Origin: Paenirhizobium cremeum
Lineage (GTDB): Bacteria; Pseudomonadota; Alphaproteobacteria; Rhizobiales; Rhizobiaceae
DNA length: 64,000 nt
Assembly (NCBI RefSeq): GCF_022884085.1
Contig: NZ_JAGGCS010000017.1
Span: 39,355-103,354, forward strand
Direction of reading: 5' to 3'
Shown here: positions 21,520-29,811 of the stretch, piece after piece
Layout of the letters: each line of letters begins with the position of its first letter
How positions within the stretch are numbered: position 1 is the first letter of the stretch
The notes under the pieces: model-generated
Told to the model about the DNA's origin: nothing
Database searches by the model: none
The model's input: the letters and a program-made list of their open reading frames with translations, nothing else
Translations under genes and position numbers: made by a program

Positions 21520-22920
21520 ATGACCCAGCCCGCTTTCGTTTCGAGCGATGACATCCGCTCGATGTTTTCCGCCGCCATGTCCGCCATGTACCGCAACGAG
21601 GTCCCGGCCTATGGCACGCTGATGGAACTGGTGGCCAAGGTCAATGACGAGACGCTCGCCGCCGATCCGAAGCTGAAGGCGCGTCTGGAAGAAACCGATA
21701 GCCTCGACCGCATTTCCGAGGAGCGGCACGGTGCGATCCGTCTCGGCACGCCGGCGGAGCTTGCCATGATGCGCCGGGTCTTCGCCGTCATGGGCATGTA
21801 TCCGGTCGGCTATTACGACCTGTCGACGGCCGGCGTTCCTGTCCATTCGACCGCGTTTCGCCCGGTCGGCGATGCGAGCCTCAAGAAGAACCCCTTCCGC
21901 GTCTTCACCTCGCTCCTGCGGCTCGACCTGATCGCCGACGAAAAGCTTCGCGTCGAGGCTGAGGCAACGCTTGCCACGCGGCAGATCTTCACGCGCGGCG
22001 TCATCGAGCTGACGGAAAAGGCGGAGACACAGGGCGGCCTCGACCGTGCTGACGCAGAGCGGTTCGTCTCGGAAGCGCTCGAAACCTTCCGCTGGCACGA
22101 CAAGGCGCGCGTCAGTGCCGAAATGTATGACCGCCTTCACGCCGCCCATCGCCTCATTGCCGACGTCGTTTCCTTCAAGGGGCCGCACATCAACCACCTG
22201 ACGCCGCGCACGCTCGATATCGATCTCGTGCAGGCCCGCATGCCGGAATACGGCATCGCGCCGAAGGCTGTCGTCGAGGGGCCGCCAACCCGAAAATGCG
22301 CGATCTTGCTGCGCCAGACCTCGTTCAAGGCTCTCAACGAGCCGGTTCTGTTCGAAGGCGAGGCCGGCGAGTGGAAGGAAGGCTCGCACACCGCCCGCTT
22401 CGGCGAGATCGAGCAGCGCGGCATTGCGCTCACCCCGAAGGGCCGTGCGCTCTACGACGACCTGTTGAACGCCTCCCGCAAGATCGTGCGCCCGGCTGCC
22501 GACGGTTCGAATGCCGCCGAATACGAAAAGGCGCTTGCCGAAGCCTTCGTGCCGTTCCCCGACGCCTGGGAAGCGATCCGCGCCGAAGGGCTCGGTTACT
22601 TTGCCTATTCGCTGACGGAAAAGGGCCGCAAGGCCAAGGCGGACGCCTCCGCCACCCTCGACAGCCTGATTGCGGATGGCCTCGTGCAGTTCGACCCGAT
22701 TGTCTACGAAGACTTCCTGCCGGTCAGCGCTGCGGGTATCTTCCAGTCCAACCTCGGTGACGACGCGACCCAGGATTTCGTGGCGAGCCCGAACCAGCAG
22801 CGTTTCGAAACCGATCTCGGCGCCAAGGTGCTGAACGAGTTCGACCATTACGCAGGCATCGAGCAGGCGTCGATCGACGATTGCCGCCGCGCTCTCTCGG
22901 CCCTGCAGGCAGCGGAGTAA
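21520..22920 (+). CDS. hglS: 2-oxoadipate dioxygenase/decarboxylase (HglS, DUF1338/YdcJ family)
   Basis: Fe(II) enzyme of 466 residues that converts 2-oxoadipate to D-2-hydroxyglutarate in lysine degradation. The family metal and substrate residues are visible: His70 and Arg74 in ERHGAIRLG, His226 in HINHLTPRTLDID, and Glu296 in FGEIEQRG. The start at 21520 has GGAG 9 bases upstream; the frame is open further up but overlaps the divergent lysR gene. The next gene, 10 bases downstream, encodes the enzyme that would consume the product, which supports the assignment strongly. Cytoplasmic. Confidence 0.88.
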   Translation: MTQPAFVSSDDIRSMFSAAMSAMYRNEVPAYGTLMELVAKVNDETLAADPKLKARLEETDSLDRISEERHGAIRLGTPAELAMMRRVFAVMGMYPVGYYDLSTAGVPVHSTAFRPVGDASLKKNPFRVFTSLLRLDLIADEKLRVEAEATLATRQIFTRGVIELTEKAETQGGLDRADAERFVSEALETFRWHDKARVSAEMYDRLHAAHRLIADVVSFKGPHINHLTPRTLDIDLVQARMPEYGIAPKAVVEGPPTRKCAILLRQTSFKALNEPVLFEGEAGEWKEGSHTARFGEIEQRGIALTPKGRALYDDLLNASRKIVRPAADGSNAAEYEKALAEAFVPFPDAWEAIRAEGLGYFAYSLTEKGRKAKADASATLDSLIADGLVQFDPIVYEDFLPVSAAGIFQSNLGDDATQDFVASPNQQRFETDLGAKVLNEFDHYAGIEQASIDDCRRALSALQAAE

Positions 22921-22930
22921 AAGCAAGACG

Positions 22931-24352
22931 ATGATCGACCGGGAGCATGTTTCGGCGCTTGAGAAGATCCTTGGCGAGAAAGGTGTCGTCAGCGATCCCG
23001 CCGCCATGCTGGCCTACCAGACCGGCGCGCGGTACGACGAGGGCGTCGCCGCCCTGGTGCTTCGACCGGCAAGCACGGAAGAGGTCTCTGCGGTCGTTGC
23101 CTATTGCGTGAAAAACGGCATCGCGCTGATCCCGCAATCCGGCAATACCGGCCTCGTCTCGGGGTCGACGCCGGATAGTTCGGGCACGCAGGCTGTTCTG
23201 AGCCTCGACCGGATGGTGCAGCGCTTCGATCTCGATCTCGACAATCGCTCGCTGACCCTCGATGCCGGCTTCCGGCTTTCGGACGTCAACCAGCGGCTGG
23301 AGCAGCATGGCCTGTTCTTCCCGATTGATCTCGGCGCGGATCCCCGCATCGGCGGAATGTTGTCGACCAATACGGGCGGCTCCCGCTTCCTGAAATACGG
23401 CGATGTCAGGCGCAACACGCTCGGCGTGAAGGTCGTGCTGGCCGACGGGGCAGGCACTATTCTCGACCTCAACTGCGACCTGCGCAAGAACAATACCGGC
23501 GTGGACTGGAAACAGGTCTTTATCGGCACATCAGGCGCTTTCGGCATCATCACCGAATGCGTGCTGAACCTCGAAGCGCTGCCAAGGCAGGTCGCGACCG
23601 CCTATCTCGTGCCGGCAAGCGGCGCGCAGGTCATGCCGTTGCTGCGGGCGATGGAGCAGCGGCTCGGCGCCTATCTCTCAGCCTTCGAAGGCATGTCGAA
23701 AAACGCGGTCGCCGCCGCCCTCGATCATGTGCCGTCGCTGCGCAACCCCTTCCAGGGCGGCGTCATCCCGGACTATGTGATCCTGTGCGAGATATCCCGC
23801 ACCTGGGAGCCGCGCGAGGGCGAGCAGTCGCTGGACGCCGTTCTCGAAACGGTTCTCGCCGAAATCTGGGAAAGCGACGATGAGCCGCTCGCCGACGCCT
23901 TTGTCGGCCCGGCGCATGAGATGTGGGCGCTTCGCCATGCGCTGTCGGAGGGCGTCAAGCATTCCGGCAAGCTGATCGCTTTCGACCTCTCCTTCCGCCG
24001 CGGCGACATCATGGCCTTCTGCGACCGCATGAAGGCCATGATGCCCTCCGCCTTCCCGGAGGTGACAATCTGCGATTTCGGCCATATCGGCGACGGCGGC
24101 GTGCACTTCAATCTCGTCGTGCCGAAGGACGGTTCCGCCGCGACCGACAAGAAATTCGAGACGCGGCTGCGTGACTGGGTCTTCACCATCGCAGTCGGCG
24201 ATTTCGCCGGTAGCTTCAGCGCCGAACACGCAATCGGCCGCAAGAACCAGAGCTACTACGATCTCTACACGGACGCAAAGATCAAGGACATGGCGGCAGG
24301 GCTGAAAGCCCTGACATCGCCGGGCAGCCTCGGCACGGTCCGTTTCGGTTAG
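22931..24352 (+). CDS. FAD-linked D-2-hydroxyglutarate dehydrogenase
   Basis: 473-residue flavoprotein of the FAD_binding_4/FAD-oxidase_C family. The flavin domain has IPQSGNTGLVSGS and LSTNTGGSRFLKYGD; the C-terminal half carries the metal-binding and substrate region GHIGDGGVHFNLV, followed by SAEHAIGRKN. This family oxidises D-2-hydroxyacids, among them D-2-hydroxyglutarate and D-lactate. Coupling to hglS (10-base gap) points to D-2-hydroxyglutarate to 2-oxoglutarate. Electron acceptor not evident. Confidence 0.85.
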   Translation: MIDREHVSALEKILGEKGVVSDPAAMLAYQTGARYDEGVAALVLRPASTEEVSAVVAYCVKNGIALIPQSGNTGLVSGSTPDSSGTQAVLSLDRMVQRFDLDLDNRSLTLDAGFRLSDVNQRLEQHGLFFPIDLGADPRIGGMLSTNTGGSRFLKYGDVRRNTLGVKVVLADGAGTILDLNCDLRKNNTGVDWKQVFIGTSGAFGIITECVLNLEALPRQVATAYLVPASGAQVMPLLRAMEQRLGAYLSAFEGMSKNAVAAALDHVPSLRNPFQGGVIPDYVILCEISRTWEPREGEQSLDAVLETVLAEIWESDDEPLADAFVGPAHEMWALRHALSEGVKHSGKLIAFDLSFRRGDIMAFCDRMKAMMPSAFPEVTICDFGHIGDGGVHFNLVVPKDGSAATDKKFETRLRDWVFTIAVGDFAGSFSAEHAIGRKNQSYYDLYTDAKIKDMAAGLKALTSPGSLGTVRFG

Positions 24353-24408
24353 CTCACAGGATCAATGAATGCCCGCAAGGGCGGCTATCAGGTAACGAGG
24401 ACTGTGCA

Positions 24409-25641
24409 ATGAGCATCAACACCAGGGTCGAGGAGGCGGCATTCCAGCCGGCTTCGCGTATTTCGTCCATCGGCGTTTCGGAAATCCTGAAGATCGGCGC
24501 CAAGGCTCAAAGCCTGAAGCGCGAAGGTAGGCCGGTCATCATCCTCGGAGCCGGCGAGCCGGATTTCGATACGCCCGACCATATCAAGGAAGCCGCCTGG
24601 AAGGCCATGCAGGCCGGCCAGACCAAGTACACCGCTCTCGACGGCACGCCGGAACTGAAGGCGGCGATCCGCGACAAGTTCAGCCGTGAGAACGGCATCG
24701 ACTACGCGCTGGACGAGATCACGGTCGCGACCGGCGCCAAGCAGATCCTCTTCAACGCGCTGATGGCGACGCTCAACCCGGGTGACGAGGTTGTCATCCC
24801 GACACCTTACTGGACATCCTATTCCGATATCGTGCAGATCGCCGAGGGCAAGCCGGTGTTGATCGCCTGCGATGCCGAGGCCGGTTTTCGTCTCAAGGCC
24901 GAACAGTTGGAAGCGGCGATCACGCCGAAGACCCGCTGGCTGATCCTGAATTCGCCGTCGAACCCGTCGGGCGCGGCCTATCGCGAGGAGGATTACCGGC
25001 CGCTGCTCGATGTCCTGTTGCGCCATCCGCATGTCTGGCTGCTGGTCGACGACATGTACGAACACATCGTCTACGACGATTTCCGCTTCGTCACCCCGGC
25101 TGCCATCGAACCGCGCCTGAAGAACCGCATCCTCACCGTCAACGGCGTGTCCAAGGCCTATGCCATGACCGGCTGGCGCATCGGTTATGCCGGCGGCCCG
25201 CGCGATCTCATCAAGGCGATGGCCGTGGTGCAGAGCCAGGCGACATCCTGCCCGTCCTCGGTCAGCCAGGCGGCAAGCGTTGCGGCGCTGAACGGCCCAC
25301 AGGATTTCCTTGCCGAGCGCAAGGCGAGCTTCCAGCGTCGCCGCAACCTCGTGGTCGCCGGCCTGAACGCCGTCGAAGGGCTGGATTGCCGGGTGCCGGA
25401 AGGCGCCTTCTACACCTTCTCCGGCTGCGACGGCATTCTCGGCAAGACCACGCCGGGCGGCAAGCTGATCGCAACCGACGCCGATTTCTGCGCCTATCTG
25501 CTGGAAGACGCCAATGTCGCGGTGGTGCCGGGTTCTGCCTTCGGTCTCTCGCCCTTCTTCCGTATTTCCTATGCGAGCGCGGAAAGCGAACTTGTCGAGG
25601 CGCTGAAGCGTATTGCGGAGGCGTGCGCAAGATTGCGCTAA
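24409..25641 (+). CDS. Class I aminotransferase, candidate 2-aminoadipate aminotransferase
   Basis: 410-residue PLP enzyme of the aspartate aminotransferase superfamily. The Schiff-base lysine is in NGVSKAYAMTGWRIG, and the phosphate-binding region begins GAKQILFNAL; NSPSNPSGA carries the conserved Asn. The N-terminus resembles rhizobial AatB-type enzymes annotated as aspartate aminotransferase. Position in the hglS operon, 56 bases after the dehydrogenase, suggests conversion of L-2-aminoadipate to 2-oxoadipate with 2-oxoglutarate as acceptor. Its real amino donor range cannot be told from sequence. GAGGA lies about 10 bases before the ATG. Confidence 0.85.
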   Translation: MSINTRVEEAAFQPASRISSIGVSEILKIGAKAQSLKREGRPVIILGAGEPDFDTPDHIKEAAWKAMQAGQTKYTALDGTPELKAAIRDKFSRENGIDYALDEITVATGAKQILFNALMATLNPGDEVVIPTPYWTSYSDIVQIAEGKPVLIACDAEAGFRLKAEQLEAAITPKTRWLILNSPSNPSGAAYREEDYRPLLDVLLRHPHVWLLVDDMYEHIVYDDFRFVTPAAIEPRLKNRILTVNGVSKAYAMTGWRIGYAGGPRDLIKAMAVVQSQATSCPSSVSQAASVAALNGPQDFLAERKASFQRRRNLVVAGLNAVEGLDCRVPEGAFYTFSGCDGILGKTTPGGKLIATDADFCAYLLEDANVAVVPGSAFGLSPFFRISYASAESELVEALKRIAEACARLR

Positions 25642-25649
25642 CGCCGAAC

Positions 25650-25675
25650 AAGGGCCTGCCGTTGCGGCAGGCCTT
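25650..25675 (+). terminator. Hairpin after the aminotransferase gene
   Basis: GCCTGCCG/CGGCAGGC with a TTG loop, flanked by AAGG and CTT that can extend the stem. No T run, so termination may be partial or Rho-assisted. Confidence 0.5.
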
Positions 25676-25728
25676 AGGGCGCCGACGAAGTGAAGCTACC
25701 GGTTCCGGTGGGCGTAAGTCATCCTTCC

Positions 25729-25842
25729 GTCATGCCTGTGCTTGTCACAGGCATCCAGCGACCCGACGTCGGTCGGGTCAAAAGACCTTTCAGCCCAACG
25801 ACTTGGGCTGGCTGGATTCCTGTGACGAGCACAGGAGTGACG
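25729..25842. repeat. RIME-like rhizobial intergenic palindromic element
   Basis: 114-base composite palindrome. The outer arms are 25729-25759 (begins CGTCATGCCTGTGC) and 25811-25842 (ends GCACAGGAGTGACG), nearly complementary over about 31 bases. Each arm also folds alone (CTGTGCTTGTCACAG; CTGTGACGAGCACAG). Between them sit two smaller hairpins, ACCCGAC/GTCGGGT and AGCCCAA/TTGGGCT. Such mosaic elements are dispersed in Rhizobiales intergenic DNA; they are sometimes misread as small proteins. Confidence 0.7.
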
Positions 25843-25931
25843 AGATGGAAAATTCCGTGCTTCTGTCATCGACAATGCAGGCAAGGATATTGCCGGCAGC
25901 CTGAAAGTCCGTTTGCGTGGGATTCCATCGC

Positions 25932-26615
25932 CTACTTGAACAGAAAATAAACCCCACAGACGGCGATGACGCCGCCGAGGGCGCGCACCAGATTGCCCCT
26001 CCAGATGCCTTTCAGGCCATAGCCGACGCCGATGCCGAGGATGTGGATGACGCCGGTCGATACCACGAAACCGACGGTAAACGCTGCGGGATCGGCAGCC
26101 CGGAGCGTCGCCTGACCGTGCGGGTAGCCGTGAAAGATGGCGAACAGGGCGACGATCACCAGCGCTGCCCATTCGGGCGCGCGCCAGCCGGCGGCGATGA
26201 CGCCACCGAGCACCATCAGCGAGACGGCGATGGCGATCCTGATCGCTTCGTCCGGCAAAAGGCCGAACATGCCGGCAATACCGCCCACGCACATGATGAG
26301 CGGAAAGGTGGCGGGCAGCGTCCATACCGAGCGGCCGCCCATCTGTGCGCCCCACAGACCGACCGCCAGCATGGCAAGGAAGTGATCGAAACCGGCAAGC
26401 GGATGACCGAAGCCGCTGCCGAAGCCGCCCATGGGGCCGCCGAGATCATGGGCGGTGGCGGGGGAGGAAAAGGCGACCGCGGCAAGCAGCACCAGAACGA
26501 CAGCCGACGCAGCCCGGATTCGCGTGAGGACGGGAACGAGTGCCGACTCTGCCGGCGGCACGACAGGCAACCGGATGGCAGGCACGCGGCGGGATGACAG
26601 GAAAGAACGGATCAT
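25932..26615 (-). CDS. hupE: HupE/UreJ family metal permease
   Basis: 227-residue inner-membrane protein of the HupE/UreJ family of Ni2+ or Co2+ transporters. Unusually long N-terminus with a signal-like helix ending in ATAHD. The family motif is HPLAGFDHFLAMLAVGLWGAQ with HP and DH as metal ligands, and a second motif is FAIFHGYPHG. Six to seven hydrophobic segments. Divergent from a second copy 241 bases away. The metal (nickel or cobalt) cannot be told from sequence. Confidence 0.85.
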   Translation of the reverse strand: MIRSFLSSRRVPAIRLPVVPPAESALVPVLTRIRAASAVVLVLLAAVAFSSPATAHDLGGPMGGFGSGFGHPLAGFDHFLAMLAVGLWGAQMGGRSVWTLPATFPLIMCVGGIAGMFGLLPDEAIRIAIAVSLMVLGGVIAAGWRAPEWAALVIVALFAIFHGYPHGQATLRAADPAAFTVGFVVSTGVIHILGIGVGYGLKGIWRGNLVRALGGVIAVCGVYFLFK

Positions 26616-26856
26616 CAGATTGCTCCGGAGGCGTCATGCGGATCGTTATGGACGGATCGATCCGCCATGCTTGCGACACAGACCCATCTACAATCTTCGG
26701 CGATTCGGATATAGTCCGGCCGGTCAGGCGCTGCCAGTAAGGACGGAACCTTGCCTTCGCGACAAGACGGCGCGATTGTGAGCCCGTGTCCGTTTTGCCA
26801 CCTTTGCGGGCGACCTTCTTGCCTCATACCGGTTTTCGATTTTGGAGATTTTGACC

Positions 26857-27462
26857 ATGCTGTTTCCGAAGATGCCGCGAGCCCTCGCCGTTCCGGCCCT
26901 TCTCGGGTTTGCCGCTTCGCTCGTGCTTCCGGCCGTCGCCGAAGCGCATATCCTGCAGGGGGAGACGGGTGGTTTCCTTCATGGTTTCGAGCATCCGCTT
27001 TCCGGTGCCGATCACCTGCTTGCCATGTTCTGCGTCGGTCTCTGGGGTGCGCAGATGGGCGGCCGGTCCGTCTGGAGCCTGCCGATCGCTTTTCCGCTCA
27101 TCATGGTCATTGGCGGCATGCTGGGCATCGCCGGTGTGCCGCTGCCGGCGGTGGAAAGCGGCATCGCCCTTTCGATCATCGTTTTGGGTGCCGCGATTGC
27201 CTTCGTCTGGCGTCCGCCGGAATGGCTGGCCGTGTTGGTGATCGGCGTCTTCGCCATTTTCCACGGCTATGCCCACGGCGCCGAACTGCCGACGGCCACA
27301 GATCCGGCCGATTATGCCATCGGCTTCGTGGTCGCGACCGGCCTTATCCACCTGTTCGGCATTTCCGTCGGTCTTGCCTTCCAGCGGTTCAGGGGCGGGG
27401 AGCTTTCCCGTGCCCTCGGTGGACTGATCGGCCTCGGCGGCGTCTATTTCCTCGTCGCCTGA
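26857..27462 (+). CDS. hupE: HupE/UreJ family metal permease, second copy
   Basis: 201 residues, paralogue of the divergent gene upstream. After a cleavable signal-like helix ending in AEAH come HPLSGADHLLAMFCVGLWGAQ and FAIFHGYAHG, the paired His/Asp motifs of the family. The ATG at 26857 has GGAG 9 bases upstream. It heads a three-gene operon with a membrane protein and a DUF1007 protein. Ni2+ or Co2+ uptake is the family role; need for urease, hydrogenase or cobalamin would fit. Confidence 0.87.
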   Translation: MLFPKMPRALAVPALLGFAASLVLPAVAEAHILQGETGGFLHGFEHPLSGADHLLAMFCVGLWGAQMGGRSVWSLPIAFPLIMVIGGMLGIAGVPLPAVESGIALSIIVLGAAIAFVWRPPEWLAVLVIGVFAIFHGYAHGAELPTATDPADYAIGFVVATGLIHLFGISVGLAFQRFRGGELSRALGGLIGLGGVYFLVA

Positions 27463-27466
27463 AACA

Positions 27467-28213
27467 GTGCGCATCGCGTCGTCATCCGGTGTTTCTTCCC
27501 TCCCGCTCTGGCCGGCCCTTGTGTTGGCCGTCGGGGGAGGGAGTGTCATCTTGTTATCCTTCCTTCTGAAGTCACCGGGTGATTATGCCGACTGGCCGCT
27601 TGCCTCCGTCTTTACCGCCGAGCGCCTGCTGCCGCTTCTGGGTCTCGGCATCCTGATCGGACAGCTGCCGCGCAAGGTGTTGGCTTCGGCAATCGTGCTC
27701 CTCCTTGCCGGCGTGGCTCTCGGTTTCGTCTTCCGAGAGAAATTCTATGAACTGATGGCGCCGGTGCCGGGGGCCGCGGCCAACATGTTTCTTGCCGGCC
27801 CCATAGCCTGCCTGCTGATCGGACTGCCTCTGGTTCTTTCGCGTAGCATCCGGCCATGGCTGGCCCTGCCTCTTTTGGTTCCGGCCGGCGCTGTGCTGGC
27901 GATTGCCGGACTGCTTGGCGACGTAACCCTGCATGCCCGAAGCTATCTGCCTTTGGCATTGGCGACGGAGATCTGGATCGTTACCGGCATGGCGCTTCTC
28001 GCCGCCGCCTTGCATCAAGCCTGGGCGATGATCGGGGCGCGGATCTTCGCAAGCTGGCTGATCGCTATCGGCTTTCTCTATGGCGGCGCGCATCTGGCCA
28101 ACAGGCAGGGCGGTCTGGAGCCTCCCCCGTTCCCCGATTTCGCCGTGACGGGGGATTTCGCCGGTTTCGAACCGGTACTCGAACAGCTCGACCGCGGGGG
28201 AGGGGGAAGATGA
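27467..28213 (+). CDS. Uncharacterised multi-span membrane protein in the hupE operon
   Basis: 248 residues starting with GTG only 4 bases after the hupE stop. Six to seven hydrophobic segments (for example WPALVLAVGGGSVILLSFLL, PIACLLIGLPLVL). No family recognised. The end overlaps the next ATG in ATGA, so the three genes are co-translated. A polar C-terminal tail ends in RGGGGR. Likely a partner of the metal permease, by context only. Confidence 0.6.
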   Translation: MRIASSSGVSSLPLWPALVLAVGGGSVILLSFLLKSPGDYADWPLASVFTAERLLPLLGLGILIGQLPRKVLASAIVLLLAGVALGFVFREKFYELMAPVPGAAANMFLAGPIACLLIGLPLVLSRSIRPWLALPLLVPAGAVLAIAGLLGDVTLHARSYLPLALATEIWIVTGMALLAAALHQAWAMIGARIFASWLIAIGFLYGGAHLANRQGGLEPPPFPDFAVTGDFAGFEPVLEQLDRGGGGR

Positions 28214-28812
28214 CCCCATCGTCCCGCGCACTTTCACTTGCCGCCGGTTGCTTGATGCTGCTGGGATCAGCGCTTTCCGCGTCTGCACATCCCGACATCG
28301 CCGTCACCACGCGGGTCCTGTTCGATATCCGGGAAGGCCGGCTGATTGCAGTTGCCGAGAGCCTTGCCTTTGACGAGAAGTACAGCGCTCGGCTGTTCGC
28401 CCGTTTCGACCATGACGGCGACGGCATATTCGATGGCGGCGAGGCCGATGAGATGCGGCAGGCTTTGACGGAGGATCTTGGCGCGACCCATTTTCTGACG
28501 GAGCTGGCTTTCGGGGGCGAGCTGCTGGAGATGGGGGAGCCTGACGCCTTCCATGCGTCGGTTGCGACCGGCAGCGTGTCCGTCACCTTCGGCTTCCGGC
28601 TGGAAGCGCCTGTGGCAATTGGGGAGGGGCAAATCCTGACGCTGATGCAGCGGGACCGGGATTATACTGTCGCCTTCCGGCTGGCCGAGGACAGGCCGGT
28701 GCTGATCCGGGGCGGCGAGGGGCACTGCGCCTATTCTGTCGTCGAAAGACCGGACCTGGCCTATTTCGGCGGGCTGGTCGTGCCGCAGGCGATCACCCTG
28801 ACCTGCCGGTAA
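28210..28812 (+). CDS. DUF1007 family periplasmic protein
   Basis: 200 residues with a signal peptide ending in SASAHP. DUF1007 proteins are periplasmic and found beside nickel/cobalt permeases. The region FARFDHDGDGIFDGGEADEM is a calmodulin-like acidic loop that might bind metal. Overlaps the preceding gene by 4 bases. Role in metal delivery or sensing is inferred from context. Confidence 0.72.
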   Translation: MTPSSRALSLAAGCLMLLGSALSASAHPDIAVTTRVLFDIREGRLIAVAESLAFDEKYSARLFARFDHDGDGIFDGGEADEMRQALTEDLGATHFLTELAFGGELLEMGEPDAFHASVATGSVSVTFGFRLEAPVAIGEGQILTLMQRDRDYTVAFRLAEDRPVLIRGGEGHCAYSVVERPDLAYFGGLVVPQAITLTCR

Positions 28813-28814
28813 TC

Positions 28815-29696
28815 TCAGACGAAGATCTGCCGGTTCTCGTCGATGAGTTCCTGCAGGAAGGAGACGACGGTGCGCACGCGCACCAGTTCGCGGGCGCTTT
28901 CGTGATAGGTGGTCCAGTAGGCGCGGCGGATGACGATTTCGGGCAACACGCGCACGAGTTCGTCGTGCTGCCGCGCGATGTAATCATGCAGGATACCGAT
29001 GCCGAAGCCGGCGCGCACGGCCTCCGTCTGACCGATCGCCGACGAAATCTCGAAGCTGGAATCCCAGCCGCGCATCACTTCGCCGGAATAGGCAAGCGAG
29101 GCCGAGTAGACGAGATCGTCCACATGACCGATCAGCCGGTGTTCCCGCAGGACCTCGACGGCTTCGGGCATGCCGGCTTCCGCAAGGTAGCTCCGCGAGG
29201 CGTACAGCCCGAGCGTATAGTCTGTGAGTTTCGAGGAGATGAGCCGCCCCTGTTCCGGCCGCTCGATGGTGATGGCGATATCGGCCTCGCGCTGGGAAAG
29301 CGAGAAGGCGCGCGGCACCGGCACGAGCTGGATCTTGAGCGCCGGATAACGCCGGGTCAGCGCGCCGAGATGGGAGGCGAGGAAGGCGACGCCGAAACCA
29401 TCCGGAGCGCCGATGCGCACCGTGCCGGCGACCGCGCTGTCGACGCGGCCGATATCCGATTGCGCCGCCAGCATCTCCGTTTCCATGCGCTCCGCGGCGC
29501 GGCTGAAGACCTCGCCCTCAGGCGTCAGTTCGCAGCCATTGGTGCGGCGGATGAGCAGGCGGGTCTGCAGGGACTCCTCGAGCGCAGTGATCCGGCGCGA
29601 CAGGGTCGCATGGTTGACCCCGAGCCGTCGTGACGCCGCAAGGATCTGTCCGGAGCGGGCCACGGCAAGGAACATGCGCACATCGTCCCAGTTCAT
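28815..29696 (-). CDS. LysR family regulator, divergent from mmsA
   Basis: 294-residue LysR-type protein; HTH in residues 1-62 (MFLAVARSGQILAASRRLGV, NHATLSRRITALEES). The start at 29696 (MNWDDVRMFLAV) has CAGGA before it. Divergent from the semialdehyde dehydrogenase gene with 115 bases between, so it probably regulates that gene. The stop nearly abuts the DUF1007 stop from the other side. Ligand unknown. Confidence 0.83.
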   Translation of the reverse strand: MNWDDVRMFLAVARSGQILAASRRLGVNHATLSRRITALEESLQTRLLIRRTNGCELTPEGEVFSRAAERMETEMLAAQSDIGRVDSAVAGTVRIGAPDGFGVAFLASHLGALTRRYPALKIQLVPVPRAFSLSQREADIAITIERPEQGRLISSKLTDYTLGLYASRSYLAEAGMPEAVEVLREHRLIGHVDDLVYSASLAYSGEVMRGWDSSFEISSAIGQTEAVRAGFGIGILHDYIARQHDELVRVLPEIVIRRAYWTTYHESARELVRVRTVVSFLQELIDENRQIFV

Positions 29697-29811
29697 TTCC
29701 TGTCCCTTATGTCGAAAAATGCACAACGGTTCTGTAATCCAGATCATTGCCTTGCGCAAATCGAAGTGGGAAGCTGCGCCATCACAAAAAGACCCCTGAG
29801 GAGGTTCATCC

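Noticed and set aside
25690..25950. 86-residue ORF over the intergenic palindrome
   Set aside because: Translated repeat DNA, a common false small gene in Rhizobiales.
26616..26856. Cobalamin riboswitch upstream of the hupE genes
   Set aside because: No B12-box or conserved core could be recognised in the 241-base gap.
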